From NCBI GenBank assembly GCA_964458605.1, contig CAYWLS010000030.1, positions 1-46,471 of the forward strand: a DNA stretch of 46,471 nt, read 5' to 3'. The position numbers were made by a program, and so were the translations under genes. A model generated the notes under the pieces. The model saw nothing but the letters and a program-made list of their open reading frames with translations. It had not been told where the DNA came from and ran no database searches. Each line of letters opens with the position of its first letter. Within the stretch, counting starts at the first letter, position 1. Source of the stretch: JBBSNV01 sp964458605 (GTDB lineage: Bacteria > Pseudomonadota > Alphaproteobacteria > Reyranellales > JAQSWP01). Of this stretch, positions 33,711 to 42,188 are shown one piece after another.

Positions 33711-33768
33711 CATGTCCGGACGGCCGCTGGCGGAAGCGGCGCCGGCGCCAGCCTGGAAAGTCACCGCG

Positions 33769-34323
33769 ATGAAAATCACCCTGGAACAGGCCAGCCACGA
33801 GGCCGCCGTCGAGCAGCTCAACGACGTGGCGTTCGGCCCCGAACGCTACGCCAAGACGGTCTATCGCCTGCGCGAGAACGTGGCGCCGATCGCCAAGCTG
33901 TGCTTCGTCGCGCTGGGCGACCGGGACGGCGAGGAGAGGGGCGCCCTGCTGGCCAGCTTGCGTTTCTGGCCGATCGCGATCGGCGCGGCGAAGACGCCGG
34001 CCGTGCTGCTGGGGCCGCTCGCCGTGCAGCCGCATCTGCGCGGCCTGGGCTACGGCAAGGCGCTGATGCGCCATGGCATCGAGCAGGCCCGGGCGCAGGG
34101 CCACAAGCTGATCGTGCTGGTGGGCGATCCCGAATACTACAATCCGTTCGGCTTCACCCGGGCGCAGGCGGGTTCGCTGTCGCTGCCCGGCCCGGTGGAA
34201 GATCGCCGGTTCCTGGCCTTGGCGCTGACGGACGATGCGCTGCAAGGCGTCGGCGGCATGATCGGCAAGCCCGTAATGGCGCGCAAGGCCGTGGCAGCCG
34301 CCAAGAAGCGCAAGCGCGCCTGA
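33769..34323 (+). CDS. GNAT family N-acetyltransferase (YhbS-like)
   Basis: Acetyl-CoA-dependent N-acetyltransferase fold, 184 residues from the ATG at 33769; a farther ATG at 33712 lies directly on the end of the terminator and is unlikely. The acetyl-CoA motif is LGPLAVQPHLRGLGYGKAL, with RGLGYG at residues 91-96. Its C-terminal counterpart is YYNPFGFTRA. SD-like GGAAAG lies at 33754-33759. The final residues are Lys/Arg-rich (AAKKRKRA). Substrate unknown; the lone position gives no clue except the upstream short frame and terminator, which may control it. Confidence 0.88.
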   Translation: MKITLEQASHEAAVEQLNDVAFGPERYAKTVYRLRENVAPIAKLCFVALGDRDGEERGALLASLRFWPIAIGAAKTPAVLLGPLAVQPHLRGLGYGKALMRHGIEQARAQGHKLIVLVGDPEYYNPFGFTRAQAGSLSLPGPVEDRRFLALALTDDALQGVGGMIGKPVMARKAVAAAKKRKRA

Positions 34324-34329
34324 TCCCTC

Positions 34330-34416
34330 GCCCTGAGCGAAAGCGCAGGGCCTTGCCTTGCCACCGAAGATTTGTCGGCTGAGCGAAGCGGCTTCGCTAT
34401 CGCTCGGTACGACGGC
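34330..34416. repeat. REP-like palindromic sequence between GNAT and mrp genes
   Basis: Convergent gap with CCCTGAGCGAAAGCGCAGGG, a palindrome, at its left end and CTGAGCGAAGCGGCTTCGCTAT at its right end. GAGCGAAGCG-type units recur in the elements at 8629 and 40885. No gene is visible in it. Confidence 0.5.
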
Positions 34417-34418
34417 GC

Positions 34419-35594
34419 TTACTGCACCACGATCTTCGGCTTGGGCTTGGCGGCGGCGTCGAGCTGGCGCCAGACGTTCTGCGCCACGGTACGATAGATG
34501 CCGGCATGGACGCTGTCCGGCCGCGCCGCCACGATCGGCTGGCCCTCGTCCGAGGTGGTGCGGATATCCAGATGCAACGGCACCTCGCCCAGGAACGGCA
34601 CGCCCAGCCGGTCGGCCTCGGCATGCGCGCCGCCATGGCCGAAGATCTCCGAGCGCTCGCCGCAATGGGGACACAGGAAATAGCTCATGTTCTCGACGAT
34701 GCCGAGCACCGGCACCGCCACCTTGCGGAACATGTTCAGCCCCTTGCGCGCGTCGATCAGCGCGATGTCCTGCGGCGTCGAGACGATCACCGCGCCGCTG
34801 AGCGGCACGCGTTGCGCCATGGTGAGCTGGGCATCGCCGGTGCCCGGCGGCAGGTCGACCACCAGCGCATCGAGTTCGCCCCATTCGACGTCGTTCAGCA
34901 TCTGCTGCAGGGCGGAGATCACCATCGGACCGCGCCAGATCATCGGCGTGTCCTCGCCGACGAGGAAGCCGATCGACATGCACCTGATGCCCCAGTTCTC
35001 CAGCGGGATCAGGCTTTTGCCGTCGCGCGACTCGGGGCGGCGGTTGATGCCCATCATGCGCGGAATCGACGGGCCGTAGATATCGGCATCGAGCAGCCCG
35101 ACCTTGCGTCCGCCGGCGGCCATGCCCAGCGCCAGGTTGACGGCGGTGGTCGACTTGCCGACGCCGCCCTTGCCCGAAGCCACGGCGACGATGTGCCTGA
35201 TGCCGGGCAGGCTGAGCTTGCCCGGCGCATTGCCCGCGCCACCGGCCGCGGCCGGCTGGCCATGCGAATGGGCGTGCCCATGACCATGACTATGACCGTG
35301 GTCATGCTGATGGGCCTGGCCGCCGCGCGGCTGCGGCTTGGCTTGAGCCGCGCGCTCGGCGGTCAGCACGGCGGTGGCCGACAGCACGCCCGGCAGCCGG
35401 GCCACGGTCTGTTCGGCCTGCTGGCGCAGCGGTTCCAGTGCGGGGCCGCGCGCGGGATCGACGTCGATGGTGATGCGCACATGGCCGCTGCGAATGGCGA
35501 CGCCGCTCAGCATGCCGCTGGCGACGATATCGCTGCCGCCATCCTTCACCGCGCGCAGGGCTTCGCGCACCTGTTGTTCGCTGATTTCGGCCAT
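34419..35594 (-). CDS. mrp: Iron-sulfur carrier ATPase Mrp/ApbC with histidine-rich linker
   Basis: Fe-S cluster carrier of the Mrp/NBP35 (ApbC) ATPase family, 391 residues. The N-terminal MIP18/DUF59 domain covers 1-80 and the P-loop ATPase the rest. The Walker A is GKGGVGKST at 141-149, with DADIYGPSIPRMMG and DLPPGTGDAQLT downstream, and the CxxC cluster motif CPHC near residue 310. Residues 95-111 alternate histidine with Gln, Asp, Gly, Ser or Ala (nine His in 17 residues), an exposed metal-binding linker between the domains. It is divergent from hflK; the intergenic region (about 215 bp) is shared. Confidence 0.95.
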   Translation of the reverse strand: MAEISEQQVREALRAVKDGGSDIVASGMLSGVAIRSGHVRITIDVDPARGPALEPLRQQAEQTVARLPGVLSATAVLTAERAAQAKPQPRGGQAHQHDHGHSHGHGHAHSHGQPAAAGGAGNAPGKLSLPGIRHIVAVASGKGGVGKSTTAVNLALGMAAGGRKVGLLDADIYGPSIPRMMGINRRPESRDGKSLIPLENWGIRCMSIGFLVGEDTPMIWRGPMVISALQQMLNDVEWGELDALVVDLPPGTGDAQLTMAQRVPLSGAVIVSTPQDIALIDARKGLNMFRKVAVPVLGIVENMSYFLCPHCGERSEIFGHGGAHAEADRLGVPFLGEVPLHLDIRTTSDEGQPIVAARPDSVHAGIYRTVAQNVWRQLDAAAKPKPKIVVQ

Positions 35595-35809
35595 TGGCCT
35601 CTAACTCCATCTGGAAACTTGAAAAAACGGCGTGCCGCCCCGATATCGAGCTCGATATGTACTGCGATTGTGTCGGCGCGCAAGGGCCGGCGCAATTGCA
35701 CCGCAGGGGCATCTGTCCTATATCCACGTGCCGGTTGGGGGCATCAGATGCGACGGACCGGCAAGCGGTCCGCAAACAAGGCGTTCGGGGCACTGGCGGG
35801 GACGGGTTC

Positions 35810-37036
35810 ATGCCGTGGAATGACAAATCGGGCAATGGCGGGCCGTGGGGCTCCGGTGGCGGTGGCTCGGGAGGCGGCTCGGGCGGCCCCGGCGGCGGTC
35901 CGTGGGGCTCCGGCGGCGGCAATCGCGGCGGCGGCCCGGGCGGGCGCGGTCCCAACGATCTCGAAGACATGCTGCGACGCGGCCAGGACCGGCTCAAGGG
36001 CCTGCTGCCGGGCGGGTTCTTCTCCCGCCGCGGCATCGTGCTGGGCATCATCGTCATCGTGCTGCTGTGGCTGGCATCGGGCTTCTACCGGGTGCAGACC
36101 AACCAGAAGGGGCTGGAGCTGATCTTCGGCGTCTACCAGCGCGAGACCGGCGAAGGCCTGAACTACAACTTCCCCTCGCCGATCGGCAGCGTCGAGATCG
36201 TCGACGTCACCAACCAGCGCCAGGTGCGGCTGGGCTTCGACGGCCAGGCCGGCAATATCCGCGTCAACGCCACCCAGCAGCGCGAACGCGGCAGCCTGAT
36301 GCTGACCGGCGACGAGAACATTATCGACATCCAGTTCGTGGTGTTCTGGCTGGTCAAGGACGCCCGGCTGTTCAAGTTCAACATCCGCAATCCCGAGGAG
36401 GCGGTGAAGAGCGCGTCCGAGGCGGCGATGCGCGAGGTGATCGGCAAGAGCGAACTGCAGTTCGCGCTGACCCAGGGCCGCCAGACCATCGAGGACGAGA
36501 CCAAGCTGCTGATCCAGAAGACACTCGATTCCTACGGCGCCGGCATCCTGGTGATGAACGTGCAGATGCAGAGCGTCAATCCGCCGGTCCAGGTGATCGA
36601 CGCCTTCAACAACGTGCAGACCGCGCGTCAGGACAAGGAGCGCGCGATCAACGACGCCAACGCCTACAAGAACGAGCTGATCCCGCGCGCCAAGGGCGAC
36701 GCCACGCAGATCGTGCAGCAGGCCGAAGCCTACAAATCGCAGGTCGTCAATCGCGCCCAGGGCGACGCCCAGCGCTTCGTCGCGATCTACGACCAGTACA
36801 CGCTGGCCAAGGACATCACCTTGAAGCGACTGTATCTGGAGACTATGGAGCAGGTGCTGCGCGGCGCCAACAAGGTGGTGATCGACAAAGCCGGCAGCGG
36901 GGTGCTGCCCTATCTGCCGCTGCCTGCGCTGAGGCCGGCGCCGTCGCCGCCCGCAGCCTCCGGCGCGCCGCCGCCGATCGCTCCGCCGCCTGCGACGCAA
37001 GCGCCCCAGGGCTCGACCGTGGGAGGCCAGCGGTGA
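35810..37036 (+). CDS. hflK: HflK, membrane protease modulator
   Basis: Forms with HflC the SPFH complex that encloses and regulates FtsH. It has 408 residues. The N-terminus is a Gly-rich soluble tail (about 1-48). A transmembrane helix follows at about 76-95 (GIVLGIIVIVLLWLASGFY), and then the SPFH/band-7 domain (VQTNQKGLELIFGVYQRETG) with the coiled region ARQDKERAINDANAYKNELI. The tail is Pro-rich (about 365-408). ATG at 35810 chosen as the family start. It overlaps hflC by 4 nt (GTGA), so the two are coupled. Confidence 0.95.
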   Translation: MPWNDKSGNGGPWGSGGGGSGGGSGGPGGGPWGSGGGNRGGGPGGRGPNDLEDMLRRGQDRLKGLLPGGFFSRRGIVLGIIVIVLLWLASGFYRVQTNQKGLELIFGVYQRETGEGLNYNFPSPIGSVEIVDVTNQRQVRLGFDGQAGNIRVNATQQRERGSLMLTGDENIIDIQFVVFWLVKDARLFKFNIRNPEEAVKSASEAAMREVIGKSELQFALTQGRQTIEDETKLLIQKTLDSYGAGILVMNVQMQSVNPPVQVIDAFNNVQTARQDKERAINDANAYKNELIPRAKGDATQIVQQAEAYKSQVVNRAQGDAQRFVAIYDQYTLAKDITLKRLYLETMEQVLRGANKVVIDKAGSGVLPYLPLPALRPAPSPPAASGAPPPIAPPPATQAPQGSTVGGQR

Positions 37037-37911
37037 AAAACAACAACTGGCACATCTTCGGCATCGTCGTGGCGGTGCTGATCGTGATCCTGGGCTACAG
37101 CTCCTTCTACGTGGTCGATCCCACCGACCAGGCGATCGTGCGCCAGTTCGGCAAGGTGGTCCGCGTCGATACCAAGCCGGGCCCGTACCTGAAGCTGCCG
37201 CTGCTGCAGGACGTCACCTATTTCAGCCGCCAGGTGCTGGATTTCGACGTCGACCGCCAGGAGATCATCCTGCTCGACCAGAAGCGGCTGGACATCGATG
37301 CCTATGCAAGGTTGCGCATCACCGATCCGCTGCTGTTCTTCCAGACGGTGCAGAACGAGCAGGGCCTGCGCGCCCGTCTCGGGCCGGTGATCCAGGGCAC
37401 CATCCGTCGCGTGCTGGGCGACGTGCCGCTGCAGGTGCTGTTGACCGACCAGCGCGCCGATCTGATGCAGCGCATCACCCAGAGCGTCGCCACCGAGGCC
37501 AAGAGCTTCGGCGTCGAGGTGCTCGACGTGCGCCTGAAGCGCGTCGACCTGCCGGTCGCCAATTCCGAGGCGGTGTACCAGCGCATGTCCTCGCAGCGCG
37601 ATCAGGAAGCGCGCCAGTTCCGTGGCGAGGGCCAGCAGGAGAGCACCTCGATCCGCGCCAACGCCGATCGCGAGCAGGCGGTGATCATCGCCGAAGCCAA
37701 GCGCCAGGCGGAGATCATCCGTGGCCAGGCCGATGCCCAGGCGACGAAGATCTACGCCGATGCCTTCTCGCGCGATCCGGAGTTCTTCACCTTCTACCGG
37801 TCGCTCGAAGCCTATCGCAACGCCCTGGGCGGCGACACCACCACTTACCTGCTGTCGCCCGACAGCGAGTTCTTCCGCTACTTCAGCGCGCCGGCACCGG
37901 CCAGGAAATAG
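37033..37911 (+). CDS. hflC: HflC, membrane protease modulator
   Basis: Partner of HflK, 292 residues. The N-terminal helix (about 7-26, HIFGIVVAVLIVILGYSSFY) is followed by the SPFH core beginning VVDPTDQAIVRQFGKVVR. The C-terminal coiled region (QRDQEARQFRGEGQQESTSI, then RANADREQAVIIAEAKRQAE) is as in the family. The GTG start at 37033 overlaps the hflK stop. degP follows after 415 bp, an arrangement common in Alphaproteobacteria and suited to shared envelope-stress duty. Confidence 0.95.
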   Translation: MKNNNWHIFGIVVAVLIVILGYSSFYVVDPTDQAIVRQFGKVVRVDTKPGPYLKLPLLQDVTYFSRQVLDFDVDRQEIILLDQKRLDIDAYARLRITDPLLFFQTVQNEQGLRARLGPVIQGTIRRVLGDVPLQVLLTDQRADLMQRITQSVATEAKSFGVEVLDVRLKRVDLPVANSEAVYQRMSSQRDQEARQFRGEGQQESTSIRANADREQAVIIAEAKRQAEIIRGQADAQATKIYADAFSRDPEFFTFYRSLEAYRNALGGDTTTYLLSPDSEFFRYFSAPAPARK

Positions 37912-38326
37912 GCCGCCAATATCGGGAAGCTCCGGGGGCTGCCAGGCGGCAGCCGCCGGGCATGCCCTTGGGGCATTGCGGGCACTCCGGGGCACGGCGG
38001 GAGCGTTCCCGGGATTGGCTGCTGGGGGCCGCCCGCGCCTGGGTTGTCCTTGCGCTGTCCTTGGCCTGTCCTGAGGCTGTCCTTGGACTGACGTGGAGCA
38101 GTCGCAGGGCGGTGCGGCCCGTCGCCTCGACGGCCGGCATCGGATCGATGCGCCCATCGGTACGAGGGTGCGCGGATCGCCGCCAGCCGGCCGGCTCCGG
38201 CCCGCCCGCCACAATTGAACCATATTTTCTCGCAAAGTACGCTTCAGCAAGCTGCTGACGGATCGGTGCGCCTCGGGGGAGACACAACGCCATCCGTGCC
38301 AGCATCCAAAATCCGGAGGGATAGCA
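37912..38326. other. Intergenic region between hflC and degP
   Basis: 415 bp without a supported gene. The first 60 bp hold inverted repeats without T-runs: GGCTGCC/GGCAGCC at about 37937-37954, and ATGCCC, TTG, GGGCAT at 37962-37976. A run of four 11-bp repeats follows (separate entry). The last 110 bp are more AT-rich from about 38212 (AATTGAACCATATTTTCTCG) and probably carry the degP promoter. SD GGAGGG at 38314-38319 precedes the degP start. Confidence 0.6.
38045..38088. repeat. Four tandem 11-bp repeats upstream of degP
   Basis: TGTCCTTGCGC, TGTCCTTGGCC, TGTCCTGAGGC and TGTCCTTGGAC follow one another without gaps. All share TGTCCT, spaced one helical turn apart. They lie about 240 bp upstream of degP. 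Confidence 0.7.
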
Positions 38327-39877
38327 GTGGGCATCGTTTCGATTCGCCAATCCAACGACATCGCATCTGGCCGGCTGGGGGGAAGCCGCGTCATGCGATG
38401 GCGGCGTGCCGCGCTGGCGCTGGCCGCCGGCATTATGATGGTGAGCTGGAGCGGCGTTGGCGCGATCGCGCGCGAGGCGCCGCCGTCCTTCGCCGACCTG
38501 GTCGACAAGCTGTCGCCCGCCGTGGTCAACGTCTCCACCACCCACCAGACCGGCGGCAACGCCGACCGGCGGCGCAACCCGCGCAACCAGCCGGGCGGCT
38601 CGCTGGAAGACATGTGGCGCGATTTCCTCGAGCGCCAGGGCCCGCCGCGCCGGCTGACCTCGCTGGGCTCGGGCTTCATCGTCGATCCGGCCGGCTACGT
38701 CGTGACCAACAATCACGTCATCGGCGACGCCGACGAAGTGTCCGTGACCCTGCAGGACGACACGACCTTCAAGGCCACGGTGGTGGGCAAGGACAGCAAG
38801 ACCGACCTGGCGCTGCTCAAGCTCGACCTCGGCAACCACAAGGCTCCGCTGCCGACCGTCAAGTTCGGCGACTCCGACAAGTCGCGCGTCGGCGACTGGG
38901 TCATGGCGATCGGCAATCCGTTCGGCCTGGGCGGCACGGTAACGGTGGGCATCATCTCCGCGCGCTCGCGCTCGCTCAACGGCCCCTACGACGACTTTCT
39001 GCAGACCGACGCCGCCATCAACCAGGGCAACTCCGGCGGTCCGATGTTCAACATGGACGGCGAGGTGATTGGCATCAACACCGCCATCATCTCCCCCGGC
39101 AGCACCGGCGGTTCGGTCGGGATCGGCTTCGCCATCCCGTCCAACATGGCCAAGATCGTGGTCGACCAGCTGCGCGAATACGGCCATATGCGGCGCGGCT
39201 GGCTGGGTGTGCAGATCCAGACCATCGACGAAGACATGGCCAAGAGCCTCAATCTCGACCATCCGCATGGCGCGCTGGTGGCGGCGGTGACCGCCGGCGG
39301 TCCGGCCGACAAGGCCGGCATCAAGGCGCGCGACGTGATCCTGACCTTCGACGGCAAGGACATTCCCGAATCGCGCAAGCTCAGCCGGGTGGTCGCCGAC
39401 ACGCGCGTCGGCACCGACGTGCCGGTCGTGGTGTGGCGCGACGGCGAGCGCAAGACGCTCAAGGTCAAGCTGGGCGAGCTCGACGAATCGGGCGACCAGC
39501 AATTCGCGTCCAACGACAACAGCGACAGCCGTTCCGACAGCGGCTCGCCGAAGAGCAAGCCGAAGGACGACGCCAGCATCGTCCAGACCTTCGGCTTCAC
39601 CCTGGCGACGCTGACCGCCGAGATGCGCGACCGCTACGACATCCCCAAGACGACCAAAGGCGTCGTCGTGACCAAGGTGATCGACGGCGGCGTGGCAGCG
39701 GAAAAAAGCATCCGCGCCGGCGACGTCATCGTCGATATCAACCAGAACGAGATCAAGACGCCGGACGATTTCTCCGCCCGCGTCAGGGAAGCGCGCGACG
39801 CCAAGCGCAAATCGGTGCTGCTGTTGATCGACCGCCAGGGCGATCTGCGCTTCGTGGCGCTGCGCATCGACGGATAG
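38327..39877 (+). CDS. degP: DegP/HtrA (Do) family serine protease
   Basis: Periplasmic quality-control protease and chaperone, 516 residues. A long N-terminal leader ends in a signal-peptide-like core (about 27-48, ALALAAGIMMVSWSGVGAIA). The trypsin-like domain contains the catalytic triad H130 (NNHVI), D160 (TDLALL) and S236 (QGNSGGP). Two PDZ domains follow (about 270-365 and 410-510), separated by a Ser/Asp/Lys-rich linker. The start is GTG at 38327 behind SD GGAGGG; the ATG at residue 23 is an alternative that shortens the leader. A strong terminator lies behind the gene. Its position after hflKC supports a joint role in envelope proteostasis. Confidence 0.94.
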   Translation: MGIVSIRQSNDIASGRLGGSRVMRWRRAALALAAGIMMVSWSGVGAIAREAPPSFADLVDKLSPAVVNVSTTHQTGGNADRRRNPRNQPGGSLEDMWRDFLERQGPPRRLTSLGSGFIVDPAGYVVTNNHVIGDADEVSVTLQDDTTFKATVVGKDSKTDLALLKLDLGNHKAPLPTVKFGDSDKSRVGDWVMAIGNPFGLGGTVTVGIISARSRSLNGPYDDFLQTDAAINQGNSGGPMFNMDGEVIGINTAIISPGSTGGSVGIGFAIPSNMAKIVVDQLREYGHMRRGWLGVQIQTIDEDMAKSLNLDHPHGALVAAVTAGGPADKAGIKARDVILTFDGKDIPESRKLSRVVADTRVGTDVPVVVWRDGERKTLKVKLGELDESGDQQFASNDNSDSRSDSGSPKSKPKDDASIVQTFGFTLATLTAEMRDRYDIPKTTKGVVVTKVIDGGVAAEKSIRAGDVIVDINQNEIKTPDDFSARVREARDAKRKSVLLLIDRQGDLRFVALRIDG

Positions 39878-39912
39878 CAGGCTTCAACGACCGTCTCCTT
39901 CGGTCGCAACTG

Positions 39913-39948
39913 AAACGGCGCCAGGCCTCGTCCCGGCGCCGTTTTTTT
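39913..39948 (+). terminator. Rho-independent terminator after degP
   Basis: Perfect 10-bp stem, AAACGGCGCC at 39913-39922 and GGCGCCGTTT at 39935-39944, ending in a 7-T run at 39942-39948. It starts 36 bp after the degP stop. Confidence 0.9.
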
Positions 39949-40110
39949 GTCCGCGGCTAAATCGGTATCGCCCTTGCGCATTTGACGGCTTTTCTGTCGC
40001 AGGCGGCCCGGGCGGCCTGTCGTACCGCGCCGCCGGGGCTAGAATGGCGCCGGCAGGGGCGCCGACAGAAACACCAAACAAGGGCGTCCGTCGAACCAAG
40101 GGAGGACGCC

Positions 40111-40881
40111 ATGCGCGTGCAATTCGAGAATCTCACGGTCGAGAAGCAGGGCAAGCTGGCCCGCATCACCTTCCATCGCGAGGTGCGGCTCAACGCTTTC
40201 GCCTATCCCGGCGTGCGCGATCTGGACGCCGCGGCCAAGCTGGTGGCGGACGACACCGATCTGCGCGTGGTGGCGCTGGTCGGTCGCGGTCGCGCCTTCT
40301 CCACCGGCATCGATCTGAAGGAGCTGGCCGCCGGAAACATCGACCTGCGCTACTTCCATGCCTGGGACAGCGCGGTGCGCCAGTTCGAGACCATGGACAA
40401 GCTGGCGATCTGCCTGATGCACGGCTTCGCCTATGGCGGCGGGTTGCAGCTGGGCCTGGCCTGCGACCTGCGCATCGGCACGCCCAGGGCGAAATACGCG
40501 TTGCCGGCCGTGAAGGAGGGACTGATCCCGGGCCTCGGCACGCAGCGGCTGGCGCGCTATATCGGCCTGGGCCGGGCCAAGGCGCTGTCGCTGTGGGGCG
40601 ACGTGATGGACGGCGAGGAGGGCTTGCGCACCGGCCTGGTCGATGCGCTGGTGTCCGACGACAAGGCGCATGAGGAGTTCGAGCCCTACATCGAGAAGAC
40701 CCTGGTCATGGCCAGCCAGGGCGCGCGCTACACCAAGCACTGCATCGCCATGATGAGCGACCTCGACTGGCAGGAAGCCTTCGATCTCTATATGGACCTG
40801 CAGAAGAAGGGCCTGAGCTCGGCCGACTTCCGCGAGGCGATGGATGCCTACAAGGCCAACCGCGCGCCGCAGTGGGGTTGA
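40111..40881 (+). CDS. Enoyl-CoA hydratase/isomerase family protein
   Basis: Crotonase-fold enzyme, 256 residues. The CoA-binding and oxyanion-hole parts are RVVALVGRGRAFSTGIDLKE (residues 51-70) and HGFAYGGGLQLGLACDLRIG (near 108-127). In place of the first catalytic Glu of classical hydratases there is a GGGLQLG run, and the second is at an E/G position of EGLIPGLGTQRL. The true reaction (hydratase, isomerase, dehalogenase-like) is therefore open. SD GGAGG at 40101-40105 fixes the start. Alone in its transcription unit, with a REP-like element behind it. Confidence 0.88.
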   Translation: MRVQFENLTVEKQGKLARITFHREVRLNAFAYPGVRDLDAAAKLVADDTDLRVVALVGRGRAFSTGIDLKELAAGNIDLRYFHAWDSAVRQFETMDKLAICLMHGFAYGGGLQLGLACDLRIGTPRAKYALPAVKEGLIPGLGTQRLARYIGLGRAKALSLWGDVMDGEEGLRTGLVDALVSDDKAHEEFEPYIEKTLVMASQGARYTKHCIAMMSDLDWQEAFDLYMDLQKKGLSSADFREAMDAYKANRAPQWG

Positions 40882-40883
40882 GC

Positions 40884-40970
40884 CGTCATCCTGAGCGCAG
40901 CGAAGGATCTTGCCAAGCCCGGAAAATCGGCGCTGGCGAAGCAAGGTGCTTCGCTTCGCTCGGCATGACG
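40884..40970. repeat. REP-like palindromic element after the crotonase gene
   Basis: Bounded by CGTCAT (40884-40889) and ATGACG (40965-40970). Left end GTCATCCTGAGCGCAGCG and right end CTTCGCTTCGCTCGG nearly repeat those at 8629-8714. It fills most of the gap after the gene. Confidence 0.65.
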
Positions 40971-41041
40971 ATCGGTTTCGCTAAACCGTCATGACTGGCC
41001 CATAGGATCGCGCCCGATCGATCCAATCGGGGAGATACCCC

Positions 41042-41263
41042 ATGACCGTTCGGACTTCGCGCCGCGCCGTGCTGCACGCGCTGGCTGGCGCGAAGCTGTT
41101 GCCGCTGGCCGGCAGTTCCGCCGCTTTGCTGCTGCCGAGCGGCGCCCAGGCCAGGCTGCTGCAACCGCCGTTCCGCTGCGGTCGGTTCCATCGCCGGCAT
41201 GCCGGAGCTGGCATAGATGCAGTTGCCCCTCGATACGGGGCAGGGGCATCTTCTAGAGATTGA
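41042..41263 (+). pseudogene. Truncated gene with Tat signal peptide
   Basis: The frame begins with a good SD (GGGGAGA) and a 36-residue Tat-type signal (TSRRAVLHALAGAKLLPLAG, ending SGAQA). Only about 36 further residues follow, without domain character (RCGRFHRRHAGAGIDA), and the frame ends 10 bp inside the stop end of the convergent TPR gene. The signal is far better preserved than the mature part, so I read this as the 5' stump of a secreted-protein gene whose remainder was lost. A short genuine protein cannot be excluded. Confidence 0.45.
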
Positions 41264-42188
41264 CGCCCCACTCCGCGAACTGGCGTTCGATATCGGGCTT
41301 GAGCTTGCGCGCGGCGGCGAGATCGGCATTGGCGCCGGCCTGGTCGCCGCTCTTGAGCCGGGCCGCGCCGCGGCCGAACAGCGCCGAGGCCAGCTTGGGG
41401 TTCCGCTTGAGCGCGGCGCTGTAGTCGGCGATCGCCTCGCCATATTGGCCAAGCTTGAGATGGGTCAGGCCGCGGCTGTCGAGCGTCGCCATGTCCCGCG
41501 GCGCCAGCTCCAGGGCATGGTCGCAATCGGCCAGCGCCTCGGCCGGGTGGCCGCTCAGCGTGCGGACCCAGCAGCGCCCGTTCCAGAAATCGGCGGCATC
41601 GGGCTGCAGTGCGATCAGCTTGTCGTAGTCGGCAACGGCCAGGTCGTATTTGTGCTGACGCTCGTAGATCATGGCACGGGTGACATAGGCATCGGCGTTC
41701 TTGTCGTCGCGCGCCAGGACAAGGTCGAGATCGTCCGTCGCCAGGTCGGCGTGGCCCATCACGATGTGCAGCAGCGCCCGCTCCAGCAGCAGCTTGGCGT
41801 CGCCCGGCCTGAGCGCCACGGCGCGATCGTAATCCCCTAGCCCACGGTCCAGTTGGCCCTTGTCGGCGTAGGCCGCGCCGCGCGCGCGATAGGCGTCGGC
41901 CAGCTTGTAGTCGAGCGCGATCGCCTTGTTGAGCTGGGCGATGGCCTCGTCGTCGCGCCGCAGATACATCAGCGCCGCGCCGCGTCTGACGTAGAGACCC
42001 AGCAGCTCGGCGCCGGCGAACCTGCCCGAGGCGATCAGCTTGTCGCAGGCGGCCAGCGCTTCCTTGGGCTGCTGCTCGTTGGCGCAGGTCTTCTTCAGGT
42101 CGTCCGCATTCTGCGCGGTCGCCGGCGACGCGCCGGCCAGCAGCAGCGCGAGGGAAACGGCAAGCAGGCATGGCCTGGCGATTTTCAC
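41253..42188 (-). CDS. TPR-repeat periplasmic protein, copy 2
   Basis: 311 residues. A signal peptide covers about 1-28 (LLAVSLALLLAGASPATAQ). A conserved ACDKLIASG stretch follows, then about seven TPR-like helix pairs (DEAIAQLNKAIALDYKLADA, LAVADYDKLIALQP, GEAIADYSAALKRNPKLASA). The start is GTG at 42186-42188, overlapping the stop of copy 1 by 4 nt (GTGA). It shares both its start region and its last about 80 residues with copy 1 (DSRGLTHLKLGQYGEAIADY against DSRGFVHLKLGNYAAAIADY), so a tandem duplication is clear. Scaffolding or envelope role is inferred from TPRs only. Confidence 0.85.
   Translation of the reverse strand: MKIARPCLLAVSLALLLAGASPATAQNADDLKKTCANEQQPKEALAACDKLIASGRFAGAELLGLYVRRGAALMYLRRDDEAIAQLNKAIALDYKLADAYRARGAAYADKGQLDRGLGDYDRAVALRPGDAKLLLERALLHIVMGHADLATDDLDLVLARDDKNADAYVTRAMIYERQHKYDLAVADYDKLIALQPDAADFWNGRCWVRTLSGHPAEALADCDHALELAPRDMATLDSRGLTHLKLGQYGEAIADYSAALKRNPKLASALFGRGAARLKSGDQAGANADLAAARKLKPDIERQFAEWGVNL

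Noticed and set aside
33712..33768. Earlier ATG for the GNAT protein at 33712
   Set aside because: It abuts the T-run of the terminator and adds a Pro/Ala-rich stretch absent from the family; the ATG at 33769 with GGAAAG upstream fits better.
35275..35310. Short simple-sequence repeat rich in CATGAC/CATG units
   Set aside because: It is the coding sequence of the alternating histidine linker of Mrp, not an independent repeat or regulatory array.
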